From NCBI RefSeq assembly GCF_001955715.1, contig NZ_CP019239.1:434001-498000 (forward strand): 64,000 nt of DNA, written 5' to 3'. Below, in pieces: positions 1 through 12,013 of the stretch (position 1 is its first letter; every line of letters starts with the position of its first letter). The notes below the pieces were generated by a model, which saw nothing but the letters and a program-made list of their open reading frames with translations, was not told the DNA's origin and made no database searches. Position numbers and translations under genes: made by a program. The stretch is from Rhodoferax saidenbachensis. Its GTDB lineage: Bacteria; Pseudomonadota; Gammaproteobacteria; Burkholderiales; Burkholderiaceae_C.

Positions 1-1
1 T

Positions 2-1510
2 GCGGCAACCCTGCTCACCTATACCGAGGCCAACGCAGCCGTGGGCGATGCGGAGAAGGCGCTGTATGCCGATTACCGGACCAAGCGCGACGCCTATTTC
101 AAGCTGGCCCACAGTGGTCTGGCCGGTCTTGCGGAGGCCACCACCGCGCCAGAAAAACTGGCCCAGGTTCAGCAGGAGTTTTCTGCCAACGCACCTGCCG
201 CATTCCGCCAAGCCTATGCGGCGATGGAAAGTATCCTGAAATTCAACCTGGACGGCACGGCGAATGCGGCGCAATCGGTGGTCAAGACAGTGTCATCCTC
301 TGAAAAGACCATGCTCATTGCGCTGGCGGTGATCCTGGTGATGGGGGGCTGGTTGATATGGGCTATCCCGCGCAGCGTGATCATCCCCGTGCGGCAAGCG
401 GTGTCGGTGGCGCAAAGCATTGCAGAAGGCGACCTCAGCCGCAGCATCGTGGTGAACCGCAAGGATGAACTGGGCCAACTGCTGGACAGCCTGTCCACCA
501 TGCAAGGCCAATTGGCACACACGGTCTCTGCCGTGCGCCAGGGTTCGGAAGCCGTTGCCACGGCCAGCTCGGAGATCGCCCAGGGCAACCACGATCTCTC
601 TGCCCGCACCGAACAGCAAGCCAGCGCATTGGAAGAAACCGCGGCCAGCATGGAAGAGCTCAGCTCCACCGTCAGGCAAAACGCCGACAACGCGCGCCAG
701 GCCAACCAATTGGCCATGAGTGCTTCGACAGTCGCCGTTCAGGGGGGTGAAGTCGTGGGTCAGGTCGTTGAGACCATGAAGGGCATCAACGACTCTTCCA
801 AAAAGATCAGCGACATCATCAGTGTGATCGACGGTATTGCCTTCCAGACCAACATCCTGGCGCTGAACGCGGCGGTCGAAGCCGCCCGCGCCGGAGAACA
901 AGGCCGCGGTTTTGCCGTGGTGGCCAGTGAAGTGCGCAGTCTGGCCGGCCGTTCGGCCGAAGCGGCCAAGGAAATCAAGGGTCTGATCGGAGCCAGCGTC
1001 GAACGGGTTGCGCAAGGCACCGCACTGGTGGACCGAGCCGGTACCACGATGACCGAAGTGGTCAGCAGCATCAAACGTGTCACCGACATCATGGGGGAGA
1101 TCAGCGCGGCCAGCAACGAACAATCCCAGGGGGTGGCACAGGTCGGTGAAGCTGTGACCCAGATGGACCAGGCCACACAGCAAAACGCGGCACTGGTGGA
1201 AGAAATGGCAGCAGCAGCTTCGAGCCTCAAATCCCAAGCCCAGGAGCTGGTGCAGGTGGTCGCGGTGTTCAAGCTGGGTGCGGGGGGACCATCCAATGCT
1301 CCCCGCGCGTATGCCCGTGCGCCCACCGTGAGCCCAGGCGCAACGCAGCGCGCAGAGACCCAGCCCAAAGCGCCTGTCGCGAAGCTGCAGACAAGCACCG
1401 CGAAACCCAAGGCACCTGCCACGCAACTGGCGGCTTTGCCCAAGCCGACATCGAAGGCCAGCGCCAAAGTCACTCCCGCAGGGGGTGACGAGGACTGGGA
1501 AACCTTTTAA
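2..1510 (+). CDS. Methyl-accepting chemotaxis protein, 5' end cut off by window
   Basis: The reading frame is open back to the window edge, so the true start lies upstream. The visible part carries the end of a periplasmic ligand-binding region, one transmembrane segment (about nt 311-360), a HAMP linker and a full cytoplasmic signalling domain with the conserved hairpin tip ([20 protein letters not shown]). A proline/alanine-rich tail ends in DWETF, which matches the CheR-docking pentapeptide of enterobacterial receptors. The protein should sense a periplasmic ligand and control CheA/CheW. The signalling domain is almost identical to those at 43983-45773 and 45856-47586, so these are recent paralogues. 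It stops 6 bases before the convergent truncated kinase gene. Confidence 0.95.
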   Translation, partial: AATLLTYTEANAAVGDAEKALYADYRTKRDAYFKLAHSGLAGLAEATTAPEKLAQVQQEFSANAPAAFRQAYAAMESILKFNLDGTANAAQSVVKTVSSSEKTMLIALAVILVMGGWLIWAIPRSVIIPVRQAVSVAQSIAEGDLSRSIVVNRKDELGQLLDSLSTMQGQLAHTVSAVRQGSEAVATASSEIAQGNHDLSARTEQQASALEETAASMEELSSTVRQNADNARQANQLAMSASTVAVQGGEVVGQVVETMKGINDSSKKISDIISVIDGIAFQTNILALNAAVEAARAGEQGRGFAVVASEVRSLAGRSAEAAKEIKGLIGASVERVAQGTALVDRAGTTMTEVVSSIKRVTDIMGEISAASNEQSQGVAQVGEAVTQMDQATQQNAALVEEMAAAASSLKSQAQELVQVVAVFKLGAGGPSNAPRAYARAPTVSPGATQRAETQPKAPVAKLQTSTAKPKAPATQLAALPKPTSKASAKVTPAGGDEDWETF

Positions 1511-1516
1511 GGCAAT

Positions 1517-3437
<1,921 letters not shown>

Positions 3438-4592
3438 CTAGGGCGATGGGCCGGCTTGGACCACCTGGTTGCGGCCGTTGCCTTTGGCGGCATAACAGGC
3501 GTCGTCAATGCGGCGGTAGCTGTCCTGGGGGCTGGTGTCGATATCCCAGCGGATGGCATCCACACCGATGCTGGCCGTCATATCGATGGCATGGGACTCC
3601 CATGGGAGCGGGTGATTGACCAGGTCATCGCGCAGAGCTTGTGCCATCGCAACGGCCTCTTCGGCCGAGGTATCCGGCAGCACCACGGCAAACTCTTCCC
3701 CGCCGATGCGGGCCACCAGGTCGCCACCCCGGCGAAAGCGCTCCTGCATCAGCACCGCCACATGACGCAGACAGGCATCACCGGCACTGTGCCCATGGGT
3801 GTCGTTCACACGTTTGAAATGGTCCAGGTCCATCACGATCAGCGCCAGCGCAGTGCGTTGCCTGGCTGCGGCGTGCCAGTGGGAGCCAAATGTCGTTTCG
3901 TACTCACGTCGGTTGGCCAGTCCGGTCAGTGCGTCTTGCTGTGACAGGCGTTGTACTTCCGCGCGGCTGGTGATCAGCGCGTATTCGACATCCACCTGCG
4001 CGTCGTACTCGCGCCCGCGGCGGCGGATATGGGCCAACTGGTAGACAAAGTACACGGCCAGCACGATGACCAGGGCACGCAAAGGCGGTACCTCGACCAG
4101 GAACAGCGCCATGGCAGGCAGTTGTATCAGGACCACCACCAAGAGGGCCTGCTTGCGGTCAAACGAATACACCTCACACGCCGCGGAGGTGTAGGCAATC
4201 GTGCACAGCGCCGCAATGGAGAACACGAGGCTGGGGCCCGCTTCAATGACGCCCACGGCGGCAAAAAAACCGCACCACACGATGCTGCCCCCATGCACCA
4301 TCCACCAGTGCCGTGTCCACCATGCCTTGGTGGCGAGCCTGTCGTTCAGATCCTGGGGAGGCCTGTGGGTACGGCGCAAGTAGGTGAGTAGGGCAAACAG
4401 CAGCAGCACTGCCGCCACCAGCGCCGGGTAGCGCGAAAAATAGCCGCCAAACCATGCGGTGACCAGGCAGCCGAGGGCGTAAAAGACCGATCCCGCCAGG
4501 GCGCGTTGGTAAAAATCGCCAATCGTGCGTTGCCACCGGTATTGGGCGCGGTCGGCAGGTGCACGCTCCATCAGCGCATGGATATCGATCAT
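3438..4592 (-). CDS. Membrane-bound diguanylate cyclase (GGDEF)
   Basis: The 384-residue protein starts with about five or six hydrophobic segments (residues 30-185), then a linker and a GGDEF domain. The active-site loop reads GGEEF (297-301), a catalytically competent variant, and an RGGD inhibitory I-site (R288, D291) lies five residues before it, so product inhibition by c-di-GMP is expected. The metal-binding DLDHFK and the substrate motif DTHGHSAGD are present. Its ATG overlaps the queA stop codon (ATGA), so it is translationally coupled to queA and followed by tgt. The signal sensed by the membrane part is unknown. Confidence 0.93.
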   Translation of the reverse strand: MIDIHALMERAPADRAQYRWQRTIGDFYQRALAGSVFYALGCLVTAWFGGYFSRYPALVAAVLLLFALLTYLRRTHRPPQDLNDRLATKAWWTRHWWMVHGGSIVWCGFFAAVGVIEAGPSLVFSIAALCTIAYTSAACEVYSFDRKQALLVVVLIQLPAMALFLVEVPPLRALVIVLAVYFVYQLAHIRRRGREYDAQVDVEYALITSRAEVQRLSQQDALTGLANRREYETTFGSHWHAAARQRTALALIVMDLDHFKRVNDTHGHSAGDACLRHVAVLMQERFRRGGDLVARIGGEEFAVVLPDTSAEEAVAMAQALRDDLVNHPLPWESHAIDMTASIGVDAIRWDIDTSPQDSYRRIDDACYAAKGNGRNQVVQAGPSP

Positions 4593-5680
4593 GGCAGGGC
4601 GCGCGTCCTTTCGAGCAGCATGGCATCACCATAACTGAAAAACCGGTACCCGCGGGCAATCGCTTCCCCGTACAGGCCCATGATGTGTTCGTAGCCGGCA
4701 AAGGCGCTGACCAGCATCATCAGGCTGGACTTGGGCAGGTGGAAGTTGGTGACCAGCAGGTCGATCAGCTGGAAGTCAAAGCCCGGCGTGATGAAGATAT
4801 TGGTGTCGCCGCTGGCCAAGCCGGTTTTAGCCCAGCTCTCCAGCGTGCGTACGGTGGTCGTCCCTACGGCGACGATACGGCCGCCGCGCGCCTTGCACTC
4901 GGCAATCGCCTGCTGCGTGGCGGCGGGCACGTCGTACCACTCGCTGTGCATCTGGTGCTCAGCCAGATTTTCGGTCTTGACCGGCTGGAAGGTGCCCGCG
5001 CCCACATGCAGCGTGACATGCGCGCGCGACACACCCATGGCATCGAACTGGGCGAACAATGCTTCGTCAAAGTGCAGCGCGGCGGTAGGTGCGGCTACCG
5101 CGCCGGGGTTCTTGGCAAACACGGTCTGGTAGCGCTGCACGTCTTCGGGCGAATCCGAGTGTGTGATGTACGGCGGCAGCGGCACATGGCCGTGGCGTTC
5201 CATCAGCGTGTACGGGTCGTCACCGCGGTCGTTGCTCAGCACAAAACGGTAGATCGGCCCATCCACGTTGGGCCAGCGGCCCAGCAGCGTGGCGCTGAGG
5301 CCGTCCTCTTGGCCCGGTGCGCAGGTCATCTTGATGGTGGCACCGACTTCGGGTTTCTTACTCACGCGCATGTGCGCTGCAACCTGATTGCCGCCGAGCA
5401 CACGCTCAATCAGCAATTCGACTTTGCCGCCGGTGGCTTTTTCACCAAACAGGCGGGCGTTGATGACCTTGGTGTCGTTGAAGACCAGCAGGTCGCCGGT
5501 TTTCAGCAGCGAAGGCAGTTCGCGAAAGATGCGGTCCACCGACGTGGCACCGGTGCCATCGAGCAGGCGGGATCCGCTGCGCTCTGGCGCCGGGTGCTGG
5601 GCAATCAGCGCCTCGGGGAGTTCAAAGTCAAAATCGCTGAGGGTGTAGACGCGGTCTGCGTCAGAGGGGTGCAAAGGCAT
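4589..5680 (-). CDS. queA: S-adenosylmethionine:tRNA ribosyltransferase-isomerase
   Basis: QueA transfers and isomerises the ribosyl moiety of SAM onto preQ1-tRNA to give epoxyqueuosine. The 363 residues align along the family from the opening [16 protein letters not shown] to the closing [12 protein letters not shown], so the gene looks intact. It is the first gene of the operon queA - diguanylate cyclase - tgt - truncated kinase. The hexamer GATAAT on the minus strand at 5727-5732 is a plausible -10 element. No strong ribosome binding site precedes the ATG. Confidence 0.97.
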   Translation of the reverse strand: MPLHPSDADRVYTLSDFDFELPEALIAQHPAPERSGSRLLDGTGATSVDRIFRELPSLLKTGDLLVFNDTKVINARLFGEKATGGKVELLIERVLGGNQVAAHMRVSKKPEVGATIKMTCAPGQEDGLSATLLGRWPNVDGPIYRFVLSNDRGDDPYTLMERHGHVPLPPYITHSDSPEDVQRYQTVFAKNPGAVAAPTAALHFDEALFAQFDAMGVSRAHVTLHVGAGTFQPVKTENLAEHQMHSEWYDVPAATQQAIAECKARGGRIVAVGTTTVRTLESWAKTGLASGDTNIFITPGFDFQLIDLLVTNFHLPKSSLMMLVSAFAGYEHIMGLYGEAIARGYRFFSYGDAMLLERTRALP

Positions 5681-5726
5681 GGTGCTTGAGGGCCGGACAG
5701 GCCCGTTCCAAGATAGACAGGAGCCG

Positions 5727-5732
5727 GATTAT
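5727..5732 (-). promoter_or_regulatory. Candidate -10 element of the queA operon
   Basis: GATAAT on the minus strand lies about 46 bases before the queA ATG in a GC-rich gap. The -35 element is not obvious. Confidence 0.3.
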
Positions 5733-5778
5733 CCCCGCACCCTGTCACCATGCCTTGGGAAAGGCGTCTAGTTCAGGC

Positions 5779-6759
5779 CTATTCCACCTTGGCGCCTGAG
5801 GCCTGCACGATGTCCTTCCACTTGGCGTAGTCGGTCTTGAGCAGGTTGCTGAATTGTTCGGGCTTCATGGCCTGGGGTTCGGCGCCCTGGGCGTGGATGG
5901 CGGCCTTGACGTCCGGATTGGCCAGCAACTCGCCGACCTTGGCGTTGACCAGATTGACCACGCTGGCCGGTGTGCCGACCGGCATGAACAGGCCATACCA
6001 GGTGCTCACGTCAAAGCCCTTGTAGCCCAGCTCGGCCACGGTGGACACGTCCGGCAGCGAACTGCTGCGCGCGGCCGATGTCACCGCCAGGGCGCGCAGC
6101 TTGCCAGCCTTGATCTGCGCGATGGCGGAGGGCACGGACGACACCAGCAAGTCCACATTCCCAGCCAGGGCGTCCATCAACGCCGGGTTGGAGCCCTTGT
6201 AGGGGATGTGGCGGATCTGGATGTTGGCGGCCTTCTCGAACAGATTCCCCGCCAGGTGGATGGTGGTGCCATTGCCCGGTGAGCCATAGGTGATGGTGTC
6301 GGGTGCGGCGCGTGCGGCGGCCACCACATCGGCCAGGGTCTTGTATTTGGAGTTGGCCGCGGTGGCGATCACCACCGGGGTGTAGGCCACATGCGCTACG
6401 GCCACCAGGTCCCGGGTCGGGTCCCAGGGCAGGTTGCCGTAGAGCCAGGGGCCCACCACCAGGTTGTCTTTCTGGCCCATCACCATGTCGTAGCCCGTGG
6501 GCGCGGCCTTGATGGCTTCGGCAATGCCGATGGTGCCGCCGGCACCGGCCTTGTTGTCGGGGATCACCGTCCACTGGAAGGTTTCGGTCAACTTTTGGGC
6601 CACCAGGCGCGACAGGATGTCGGTGCCGCCGCCGGGCGGGAAGGGAATGATGAGGCGGATCGGCTTGGCCGGGTAGGCGCTTTGGGCCAGTGCGGGGGTG
6701 GAGAGGGTGAGTCCGGCAACGGCCGCCAACAGGGCGACCGGCAATAGCAGTTTTTTCAT
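5779..6759 (-). CDS. TctC/Bug-family periplasmic solute-binding protein
   Basis: The 326-residue protein has a signal peptide (residues 1-23, ending ALAQ) and then the Bug signature YPAKPIRLIIPFPPGGGTD, followed by the typical two-lobed fold (motifs AGAGG, YGSPGNGT, PYKG). Bug proteins bind carboxylates such as tricarboxylates for TTT transporters or for signalling. No tctA/tctB membrane genes lie nearby, which is common for the large Bug families of Burkholderiales, so the ligand cannot be assigned. The start was chosen at MKK because longer in-frame versions add 69 residues that do not resemble a signal peptide and run into the divergent recG promoter. Confidence 0.93.
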   Translation of the reverse strand: MKKLLLPVALLAAVAGLTLSTPALAQSAYPAKPIRLIIPFPPGGGTDILSRLVAQKLTETFQWTVIPDNKAGAGGTIGIAEAIKAAPTGYDMVMGQKDNLVVGPWLYGNLPWDPTRDLVAVAHVAYTPVVIATAANSKYKTLADVVAAARAAPDTITYGSPGNGTTIHLAGNLFEKAANIQIRHIPYKGSNPALMDALAGNVDLLVSSVPSAIAQIKAGKLRALAVTSAARSSSLPDVSTVAELGYKGFDVSTWYGLFMPVGTPASVVNLVNAKVGELLANPDVKAAIHAQGAEPQAMKPEQFSNLLKTDYAKWKDIVQASGAKVE

Positions 6760-6842
6760 GGTGTTTTGTCTCGCTTTATGGGGCTGTCGGGTGCAGCGGC
6801 CCACAGTGTAGTACCAGCTCCGTTGTGTGGCACAGGCTGCGG

Positions 6843-6848
6843 CACAAT
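6843..6848 (+). promoter_or_regulatory. Candidate -10 hexamer of leaderless recG transcript
   Basis: CACAAT lies 6 nt before the chosen recG ATG and no ribosome binding site is present. The -35 region is poor. Confidence 0.4.
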
Positions 6849-6854
6849 GTCCCC

Positions 6855-8936
6855 ATGCCCGATGCCACCCCCAAAACCGAGTCGCAAAAAGCCCTCGACA
6901 AGCTGGGCCTGCACCGGGACATCGATCTGGCCCTGCACCTGCCGTTGCGCTATGAGGATGAGACAAGCATCACCTTGTTGCGTGACGCACGTGACGGGGG
7001 GAGTGCGCAAATCGAAGCTACGGTGACGCACTGCGAGGTGACCTACCGCCCGCGGCGTCAGTTGGTGGTGACGGTGGACGATGGCACTGACACCTGTGTG
7101 CTGCGTTTCTTCAACTTCTACCCTTCGCAGCAAAAGGCACTGGCCGTGGGCAAACGCATCCGTGCACGCGGCGAAGTGCGTGGCGGCTTCATGGGCTGGA
7201 CCATGCTGCACCCGAGCTTCCGCGCCGCCGGAGGCGACCTACCGACGGCGCTCACCCCGGTCTACCCCACGGTAGCGGGCCTACCCCAACCCGTATTGCG
7301 CAAGGCCGTGCTGGCGGGCCTGGCACGGGCCGACCTGTCGGACTCGTTTGCGCCCGGGGATTTAAGCCAAATGAGCCCCGGGCCCTTATGGACGCTGCGT
7401 GAGGCGCTATTGTTTTTGCACCATCCCGCGCCCGATGTGTCGCTGGACACGCTCTCGGACCACAGCCACCCGGCCTGGCAGCGGCTCAAGGCAGAGGAGT
7501 TGCTGGCCCAGCAACTGAGCCAGTTGCAAAGCCGCCGCGAACGCGCAACTCTGCGCGCACCCGTTTTGGCGGAAGTATCGGATGGCACGTTGCACGACCG
7601 ACTGCTGGCCACTTTGCCGTTTGCCCTGACGAATGCCCAGCGCCGTGTGGGCACAGAAATCGCCGCCGACATGGCGCAGCCCATCCCCATGCACCGCCTG
7701 CTACAAGGCGATGTGGGCGCGGGTAAAACCGTGGTGGCCGCGTTGGCTGCCGCCATTTGCATGGACGCGGGCTGGCAGTGCGCGCTGATGGCACCCACCG
7801 AAATTTTGGCCGAGCAGCATTTCCGCAAACTGCTGGCCTGGCTGGAGCCGCTGGGCATCACCACCGCGTGGCTCACCGGCACGCAAAAAGCCAAGGAACG
7901 CCGCTCCATGCTGGCGTTGATTGAAAGCGGCGAAGCCCAACTGGTGGTGGGCACCCACGCCATCATCCAGGAGAAGGTGAAGTTCAAAAATTTGGCGCTT
8001 GCCATCATCGACGAGCAACACCGCTTTGGCGTGGCACAGAGGTTGGCATTGCGGGGCAAACTCCAGCATGACGCTATGGAGCCGCATTTGCTGATGATGA
8101 CGGCCACGCCGATTCCGCGCACGCTGGCTATGAGCTACTACGCCGACCTCGATGTCTCCACGCTGGACGAGCTGCCGCCCGGGCGCACGCCTATCGTCAC
8201 CAAGGTGATCAACGAGTCACGGCGCGACGAGATCATCGAGCGGATTCGTGCGCAGATTGCGCAGGGGCGGCAGGTCTATTGGGTCTGTCCGCTGATTGAG
8301 GAAAGCGAAGCGCTGGATTTAACCAATGCCACGCAAACCCACGCTGATCTGGCCGAAGCGCTGCAGGGCGCCACGCGTGCGGATGGGCTGCCTGTGCTGA
8401 TTGGCCTGCTGCACTCGCGCATGCATGTGGACGACAAAAAAGCCGTGATGGGGGCCTTCACCGCCGGGCTGATGTCGGTGCTGGTCAGCACCACGGTCAT
8501 TGAGGTGGGCGTGGATGTGCCCAATGCCTCGCTGATGGTGATCGAACATGCAGAGCGCTTTGGCCTGAGCCAGTTGCACCAGTTGCGTGGTCGCGTGGGG
8601 CGCGGGGCGGCAGCATCGGCCTGTGTGCTGTTGTATTCCACCGGCGACGCGCCGCGCCTGGGTGAGGCTGCACGTGAGCGGCTGCGCGCCATGGCCGAGA
8701 CCAATGACGGTTTCGAGATCGCGCGCCGTGATCTGGAAATACGAGGCCCCGGCGAGTTTCTGGGTGCGCGCCAGAGTGGCGACGCTATGCTGCGCTTTGC
8801 CGATCTGGCCACCGACCAGGCCTTGCTGGATTGGGCCCGGGCCGAAGCCCCTATGCTGCTGGATCGCCACCCGCATCTGGCGCACAAACATGTGCAGCGC
8901 TGGCTCGGTGGAAAATCCGAATATCTAAAGGCCTGA
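6855..8936 (+). CDS. recG: ATP-dependent DNA helicase RecG
   Basis: RecG reverses stalled replication forks and migrates branched DNA. The 693-residue product has the N-terminal wedge/OB domain, then helicase motifs: Walker A GDVGAGKT, DEQH box (IIDEQHRFG), TATPIPRTLA (motif III), and HQLRGRVGRG (motif VI). The ATG at 6855 (MPDATPK) was preferred over an in-frame GTG-type start at 6825 because a -10-like CACAAT sits exactly 6 nt before it and the extra ten residues are not family-like. It is followed by an unknown membrane protein gene and by oxyR, an order I know from Burkholderiales. Confidence 0.96.
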   Translation: MPDATPKTESQKALDKLGLHRDIDLALHLPLRYEDETSITLLRDARDGGSAQIEATVTHCEVTYRPRRQLVVTVDDGTDTCVLRFFNFYPSQQKALAVGKRIRARGEVRGGFMGWTMLHPSFRAAGGDLPTALTPVYPTVAGLPQPVLRKAVLAGLARADLSDSFAPGDLSQMSPGPLWTLREALLFLHHPAPDVSLDTLSDHSHPAWQRLKAEELLAQQLSQLQSRRERATLRAPVLAEVSDGTLHDRLLATLPFALTNAQRRVGTEIAADMAQPIPMHRLLQGDVGAGKTVVAALAAAICMDAGWQCALMAPTEILAEQHFRKLLAWLEPLGITTAWLTGTQKAKERRSMLALIESGEAQLVVGTHAIIQEKVKFKNLALAIIDEQHRFGVAQRLALRGKLQHDAMEPHLLMMTATPIPRTLAMSYYADLDVSTLDELPPGRTPIVTKVINESRRDEIIERIRAQIAQGRQVYWVCPLIEESEALDLTNATQTHADLAEALQGATRADGLPVLIGLLHSRMHVDDKKAVMGAFTAGLMSVLVSTTVIEVGVDVPNASLMVIEHAERFGLSQLHQLRGRVGRGAAASACVLLYSTGDAPRLGEAARERLRAMAETNDGFEIARRDLEIRGPGEFLGARQSGDAMLRFADLATDQALLDWARAEAPMLLDRHPHLAHKHVQRWLGGKSEYLKA

Positions 8937-8942
8937 ACCGTA

Positions 8943-9935
8943 ATGGAAAACTTTGTGACGTGGGTGCTTGCCGGGGCTACCGCACTGGGCGTGGCGGTCT
9001 ACCTGTATCTGGACCACCAGGCCAAGAGTCTGCGCACGCGTGTGGTGGAGATTCCCGGCGGGCTGCGTTTTGAGGCCTGGGGCTTTTCGGTAGAAATGCA
9101 CCGCGCGGCGCAGTTGATCAAGGTCCAGTCGAACAATGGCCAAGTGACACGTACGCCCCGCGGCGGCGGAGAGCCCCAGGTGCAAAACGGCCCGCTGGAG
9201 CTGACATTGCCCGCCGCCGGTTTGCAGATCGAGGTAGTGCGCAAGTCGGTCAAGGTGGAGTCGCAGGAAGAGCCTTTGTCCACGGGGCATTGCACCATCA
9301 CCGTGCGCGGTCCCGATGCGTCCCAGCCCGACCATGCCCCCGAGTTGACCCACACGGAAGTTCTGAAAATCCCGCGTGTGCCCGAGTCGGTAGGCCAGAG
9401 TTTCCAGCAGTTTGCCGGCCGCTTGCGGGTGTGGGTGGAGAAGACCGAGCACCGCCTGGAGCGTGACCGCAAGGAGCAACTGCGCAAAGAGGAGGATGCC
9501 GCGCAAGAGGCCGCGCAAGAGGCGCTGCTGGCTGAGGCCCGCGCCAACCAGGCGCCGGACGCGATACTCACCGAAGCCGACGTTGCTGCCATTGCCGACA
9601 CACAGGTCGCGGGGTGGCGCAAGGCCGCTGGGTTCACCGGCACGGCCAGTGAAGTCAGTGTGGACCCCGATGGCCGCGTCGCCTGGTTCATCGATCTGGC
9701 CAACGATGGCCGCGTCACCCTGCATGCCGACAAACGCACCATCCATACCACCCTGAAAGGCGCCAGCATTGACACGCTCGGTGGAGAGCTGGACATTGGT
9801 GTGCGGGACGACTACTGGAGCGAAGACGACCCCACGCTCAAGTTCTTCCGCATCTTCAAGGGCCTGCCGGCCGACAAGCGCCGCGCCTGGAAGGAAAAAC
9901 TGGAGCTGGTGCGCAACACCCTGAACGCCCGGTGA
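8943..9935 (+). CDS. Membrane-anchored coiled-coil protein of unknown function
   Basis: I do not recognise this 330-residue protein. It begins with one hydrophobic helix (about residues 5-23), giving an N-terminal anchor, followed by a beta-rich region (35-125). A charged segment of about 45 residues rich in E, K, R and A follows (160-205) and should form a coiled coil. The C-terminal domain (about 215-330) contains a WFIDLANDGRVTLH stretch. It starts 6 bases after the recG stop and reads in the same direction, so it is probably co-transcribed with recG. Codon usage looks like its neighbours. Confidence 0.8.
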   Translation: MENFVTWVLAGATALGVAVYLYLDHQAKSLRTRVVEIPGGLRFEAWGFSVEMHRAAQLIKVQSNNGQVTRTPRGGGEPQVQNGPLELTLPAAGLQIEVVRKSVKVESQEEPLSTGHCTITVRGPDASQPDHAPELTHTEVLKIPRVPESVGQSFQQFAGRLRVWVEKTEHRLERDRKEQLRKEEDAAQEAAQEALLAEARANQAPDAILTEADVAAIADTQVAGWRKAAGFTGTASEVSVDPDGRVAWFIDLANDGRVTLHADKRTIHTTLKGASIDTLGGELDIGVRDDYWSEDDPTLKFFRIFKGLPADKRRAWKEKLELVRNTLNAR

Positions 9936-10018
9936 ACACGGCATGCAATCCCCGAGCAGCGCTGGTGCAGCAGGTCTGTGCTCAAAGACACCCGCCGGTG
10001 TAGGACACTGCTTGGTAG

Positions 10019-10024
10019 GACAAT
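10019..10024 (+). promoter_or_regulatory. Candidate -10 hexamer of leaderless oxyR transcript
   Basis: GACAAT lies 6 nt before the oxyR ATG and no ribosome binding site is visible. Confidence 0.4.
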
Positions 10025-10030
10025 AGCGCC

Positions 10031-10990
10031 ATGACCCTGACCGAACTCAAATACATCGTGGCCGTGGCGCGCGAGCGGCACTTTGGCAAGGCGGCCGAGG
10101 CCTGCTACGTCTCGCAGCCCACGCTGTCGGTGGCGGTGAAGAAGCTCGAAGAGGAACTGGACGTCAAACTCTTCGAGCGCAGCGCCAACGAGGTGACCGT
10201 GACTCCTCTCGGCGAAGAGATCGTGCGCCAGGCGCAAAGTGTGCTGGAGCAGGCCGCCAACATCAAGGACATCGCCAAGCGTGGCAAGGACCCGCTGGCA
10301 GGTCCCTTGAAGCTGGGCGTGATCTACACCATCGCTCCGTATTTGCTGCCGGATCTGGTGCGCCAGGTCATCACGCACAGCCCGCAGATGCCGCTGGTGC
10401 TGCAGGAGAACTTCACCGTCAAACTGCTGGAAATGCTGCGCACCGGCGAGATCGACTGCGCCATCCTGGCCGAGCCTTTCCCCGACACAGGCCTGGCGCT
10501 GGCGCCGCTCTATGACGAGCCGTTTTTTGCCGCCGTGCCCACCAGCCACCCATTGGCCAAACAGGACAGCGTGACCACCGAAGAGCTGAAGAAGGAAACC
10601 ATGCTTCTGCTGGGCAACGGCCACTGTTTCCGCGACCACGTGCTGGAGGTATGCCCCGAGTTCGCACGTTTCTCCAGCGATGCCGAAGGCATCCGCAAGA
10701 GTTTTGAGGGTTCTTCGCTGGAGACCATCAAACACATGGTGGCCGCTGGCATGGGCATCACGCTGGTGCCGCGCCTGAGCGTGCCCAAAGATGCGATGGC
10801 CTCCAAGAAACGCCGCGGCGACGAGCCGTTTGTGAAGTACCTGCCGGTGCAGGACGGCAAGACGCTGCCGCCGCCCACGCGGCGTGTGGTGCTGGCGTGG
10901 CGGCGCAGCTTCACGCGTTACGAAGCCATCGCCGCGCTGCGCAACGCCATCTACGGCTGTGAGTTGCCCGGAGTGACCCGTCTGTCCTAG
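10031..10990 (+). CDS. oxyR: Hydrogen peroxide-sensing LysR regulator OxyR
   Basis: The 319-residue LysR protein has an N-terminal winged helix (residues 1-60) and a periplasmic-binding-like effector domain. The peroxide-sensing pair is present in GNGHCFRDHVLEVC, with cysteines at 199 and 208, exactly the E. coli numbering. OxyR would therefore form the C199-C208 disulfide on peroxide exposure and activate antioxidant genes, none of which are adjacent here. It lies between recG and ubiA. The ATG has no Shine-Dalgarno sequence but a -10-like hexamer 6 nt upstream. Confidence 0.96.
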   Translation: MTLTELKYIVAVARERHFGKAAEACYVSQPTLSVAVKKLEEELDVKLFERSANEVTVTPLGEEIVRQAQSVLEQAANIKDIAKRGKDPLAGPLKLGVIYTIAPYLLPDLVRQVITHSPQMPLVLQENFTVKLLEMLRTGEIDCAILAEPFPDTGLALAPLYDEPFFAAVPTSHPLAKQDSVTTEELKKETMLLLGNGHCFRDHVLEVCPEFARFSSDAEGIRKSFEGSSLETIKHMVAAGMGITLVPRLSVPKDAMASKKRRGDEPFVKYLPVQDGKTLPPPTRRVVLAWRRSFTRYEAIAALRNAIYGCELPGVTRLS

Positions 10991-11005
10991 TATTGGGTCG
11001 ATTTA

Positions 11006-11071
11006 TAAGCCAAAAAGGCTGCTAGCCCCCGTGGAAATTGCGCAAGCAGCTACTTTATTTATAGCAATTTT
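11006..11071 (-). repeat. Dispersed ~60-bp repeat, copy A (oxyR-ubiA gap)
   Basis: The minus strand contains the core TAGCTGCTTGCGCA followed by TCCACGGGGGCTAG, shared with the copies near 23130, 39940 and 43930. It fills nearly the whole gap before ubiA, and its end abuts the ubiA GTG start codon. Confidence 0.85.
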
Positions 11072-11941
11072 GTGCCCTCTCTCGCCTCCACCAAACTCGC
11101 GCTCTACCTTGACCTGATCCGCTGGAACCGCCCCGCGGGCTGGCTGTTGCTGCTGTGGCCCACGCTCAGCGCGTTGTGGCTGGCGGCGGGTGGTTTCCCC
11201 GGCTGGCACCTGATAACAGTGTTCACGCTGGGCACCATCCTCATGCGCAGCGCGGGTTGCTGTGTCAACGATGTGGCCGACCGCGATTTCGACAAACACG
11301 TCCAGCGCACCGCACAGCGCCCGGTCACCAGCGGGCGCATCTCCACGCGCGAGGCGTTGGCTGTAGGTGCCGTGCTGGCGCTGGCTGCGTTTGGCCTGGT
11401 ACTGACGACCAACACCGTGACGATTGCCTGGTCGTTTGCCGCACTGGCCGTGGCGCTGGTCTACCCCTACGCCAAACGGTATGTCTCCATGCCGCAGGCC
11501 GTGCTGGGCGTGGCATTCAGTTTTGGCATTCCCATGGCCTTCGCCGCTGTGACAGGCGAAGTGCCTTTGCTGGCCTGGGTGCTCTTGATTGGCAATCTGT
11601 TCTGGGTGCTGGCCTATGACACCGAATACGCCATGGTGGACCGCGACGACGACCTGAAGATCGGCATGAAGACCTCGGCCATCACGCTGGGCCGCTGGGA
11701 CGTGTCGGCAGTTTTGTCGTTTTATGTGATCTATCTGCTCATCTGGTCCTGGGTGGTCGCGCCCCGCGTGTCGCCGCTGGGCTGGTGGCTGGGCGTGGCT
11801 GCCGCTGCCGCGCAAGTGGTGTGGCACGCCGCGCTGATCCGCACGCGCAGCCGTGACGGCTGCTTCAAGGCCTTCCGGCTCAACCACTGGGTCGGGTTTG
11901 CACTGTTTGCGGGCGTGGTGGTGAGCTATTCGGTGCGTTAG
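11072..11941 (+). CDS. ubiA: 4-hydroxybenzoate octaprenyltransferase
   Basis: UbiA prenylates 4-hydroxybenzoate in the membrane, an early step of ubiquinone synthesis. The 289-residue protein is strongly hydrophobic with about eight transmembrane helices. It shows the first Asp-rich motif NDVADRDFD and the second region [22 protein letters not shown]. The likely start is a GTG directly after a dispersed repeat, and the usual Burkholderiales beginning ([16 protein letters not shown]) follows within 10 residues, so little or nothing is missing. No clear ribosome binding site is seen. Confidence 0.95.
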   Translation: MPSLASTKLALYLDLIRWNRPAGWLLLLWPTLSALWLAAGGFPGWHLITVFTLGTILMRSAGCCVNDVADRDFDKHVQRTAQRPVTSGRISTREALAVGAVLALAAFGLVLTTNTVTIAWSFAALAVALVYPYAKRYVSMPQAVLGVAFSFGIPMAFAAVTGEVPLLAWVLLIGNLFWVLAYDTEYAMVDRDDDLKIGMKTSAITLGRWDVSAVLSFYVIYLLIWSWVVAPRVSPLGWWLGVAAAAAQVVWHAALIRTRSRDGCFKAFRLNHWVGFALFAGVVVSYSVR

Positions 11942-11951
11942 TGCCAGGCTA

Positions 11952-11969
11952 CTGACATAACGCTGTCAG
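11952..11969. promoter_or_regulatory. Perfect inverted repeat, candidate operator of the VOC-EVE-WYL operon
   Basis: CTGACA and TGTCAG are separated by 6 bases in the gap between ubiA and the VOC gene. It is the only perfect palindrome there and lies about 45 bases before the VOC start, so it is a good candidate binding site for the WYL regulator encoded as third gene. Confidence 0.55.
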
Positions 11970-12013
11970 CAGGGGTGGCGCAGCATCAGGGCTTCATTCA
12001 CATGGAGTCTTTG

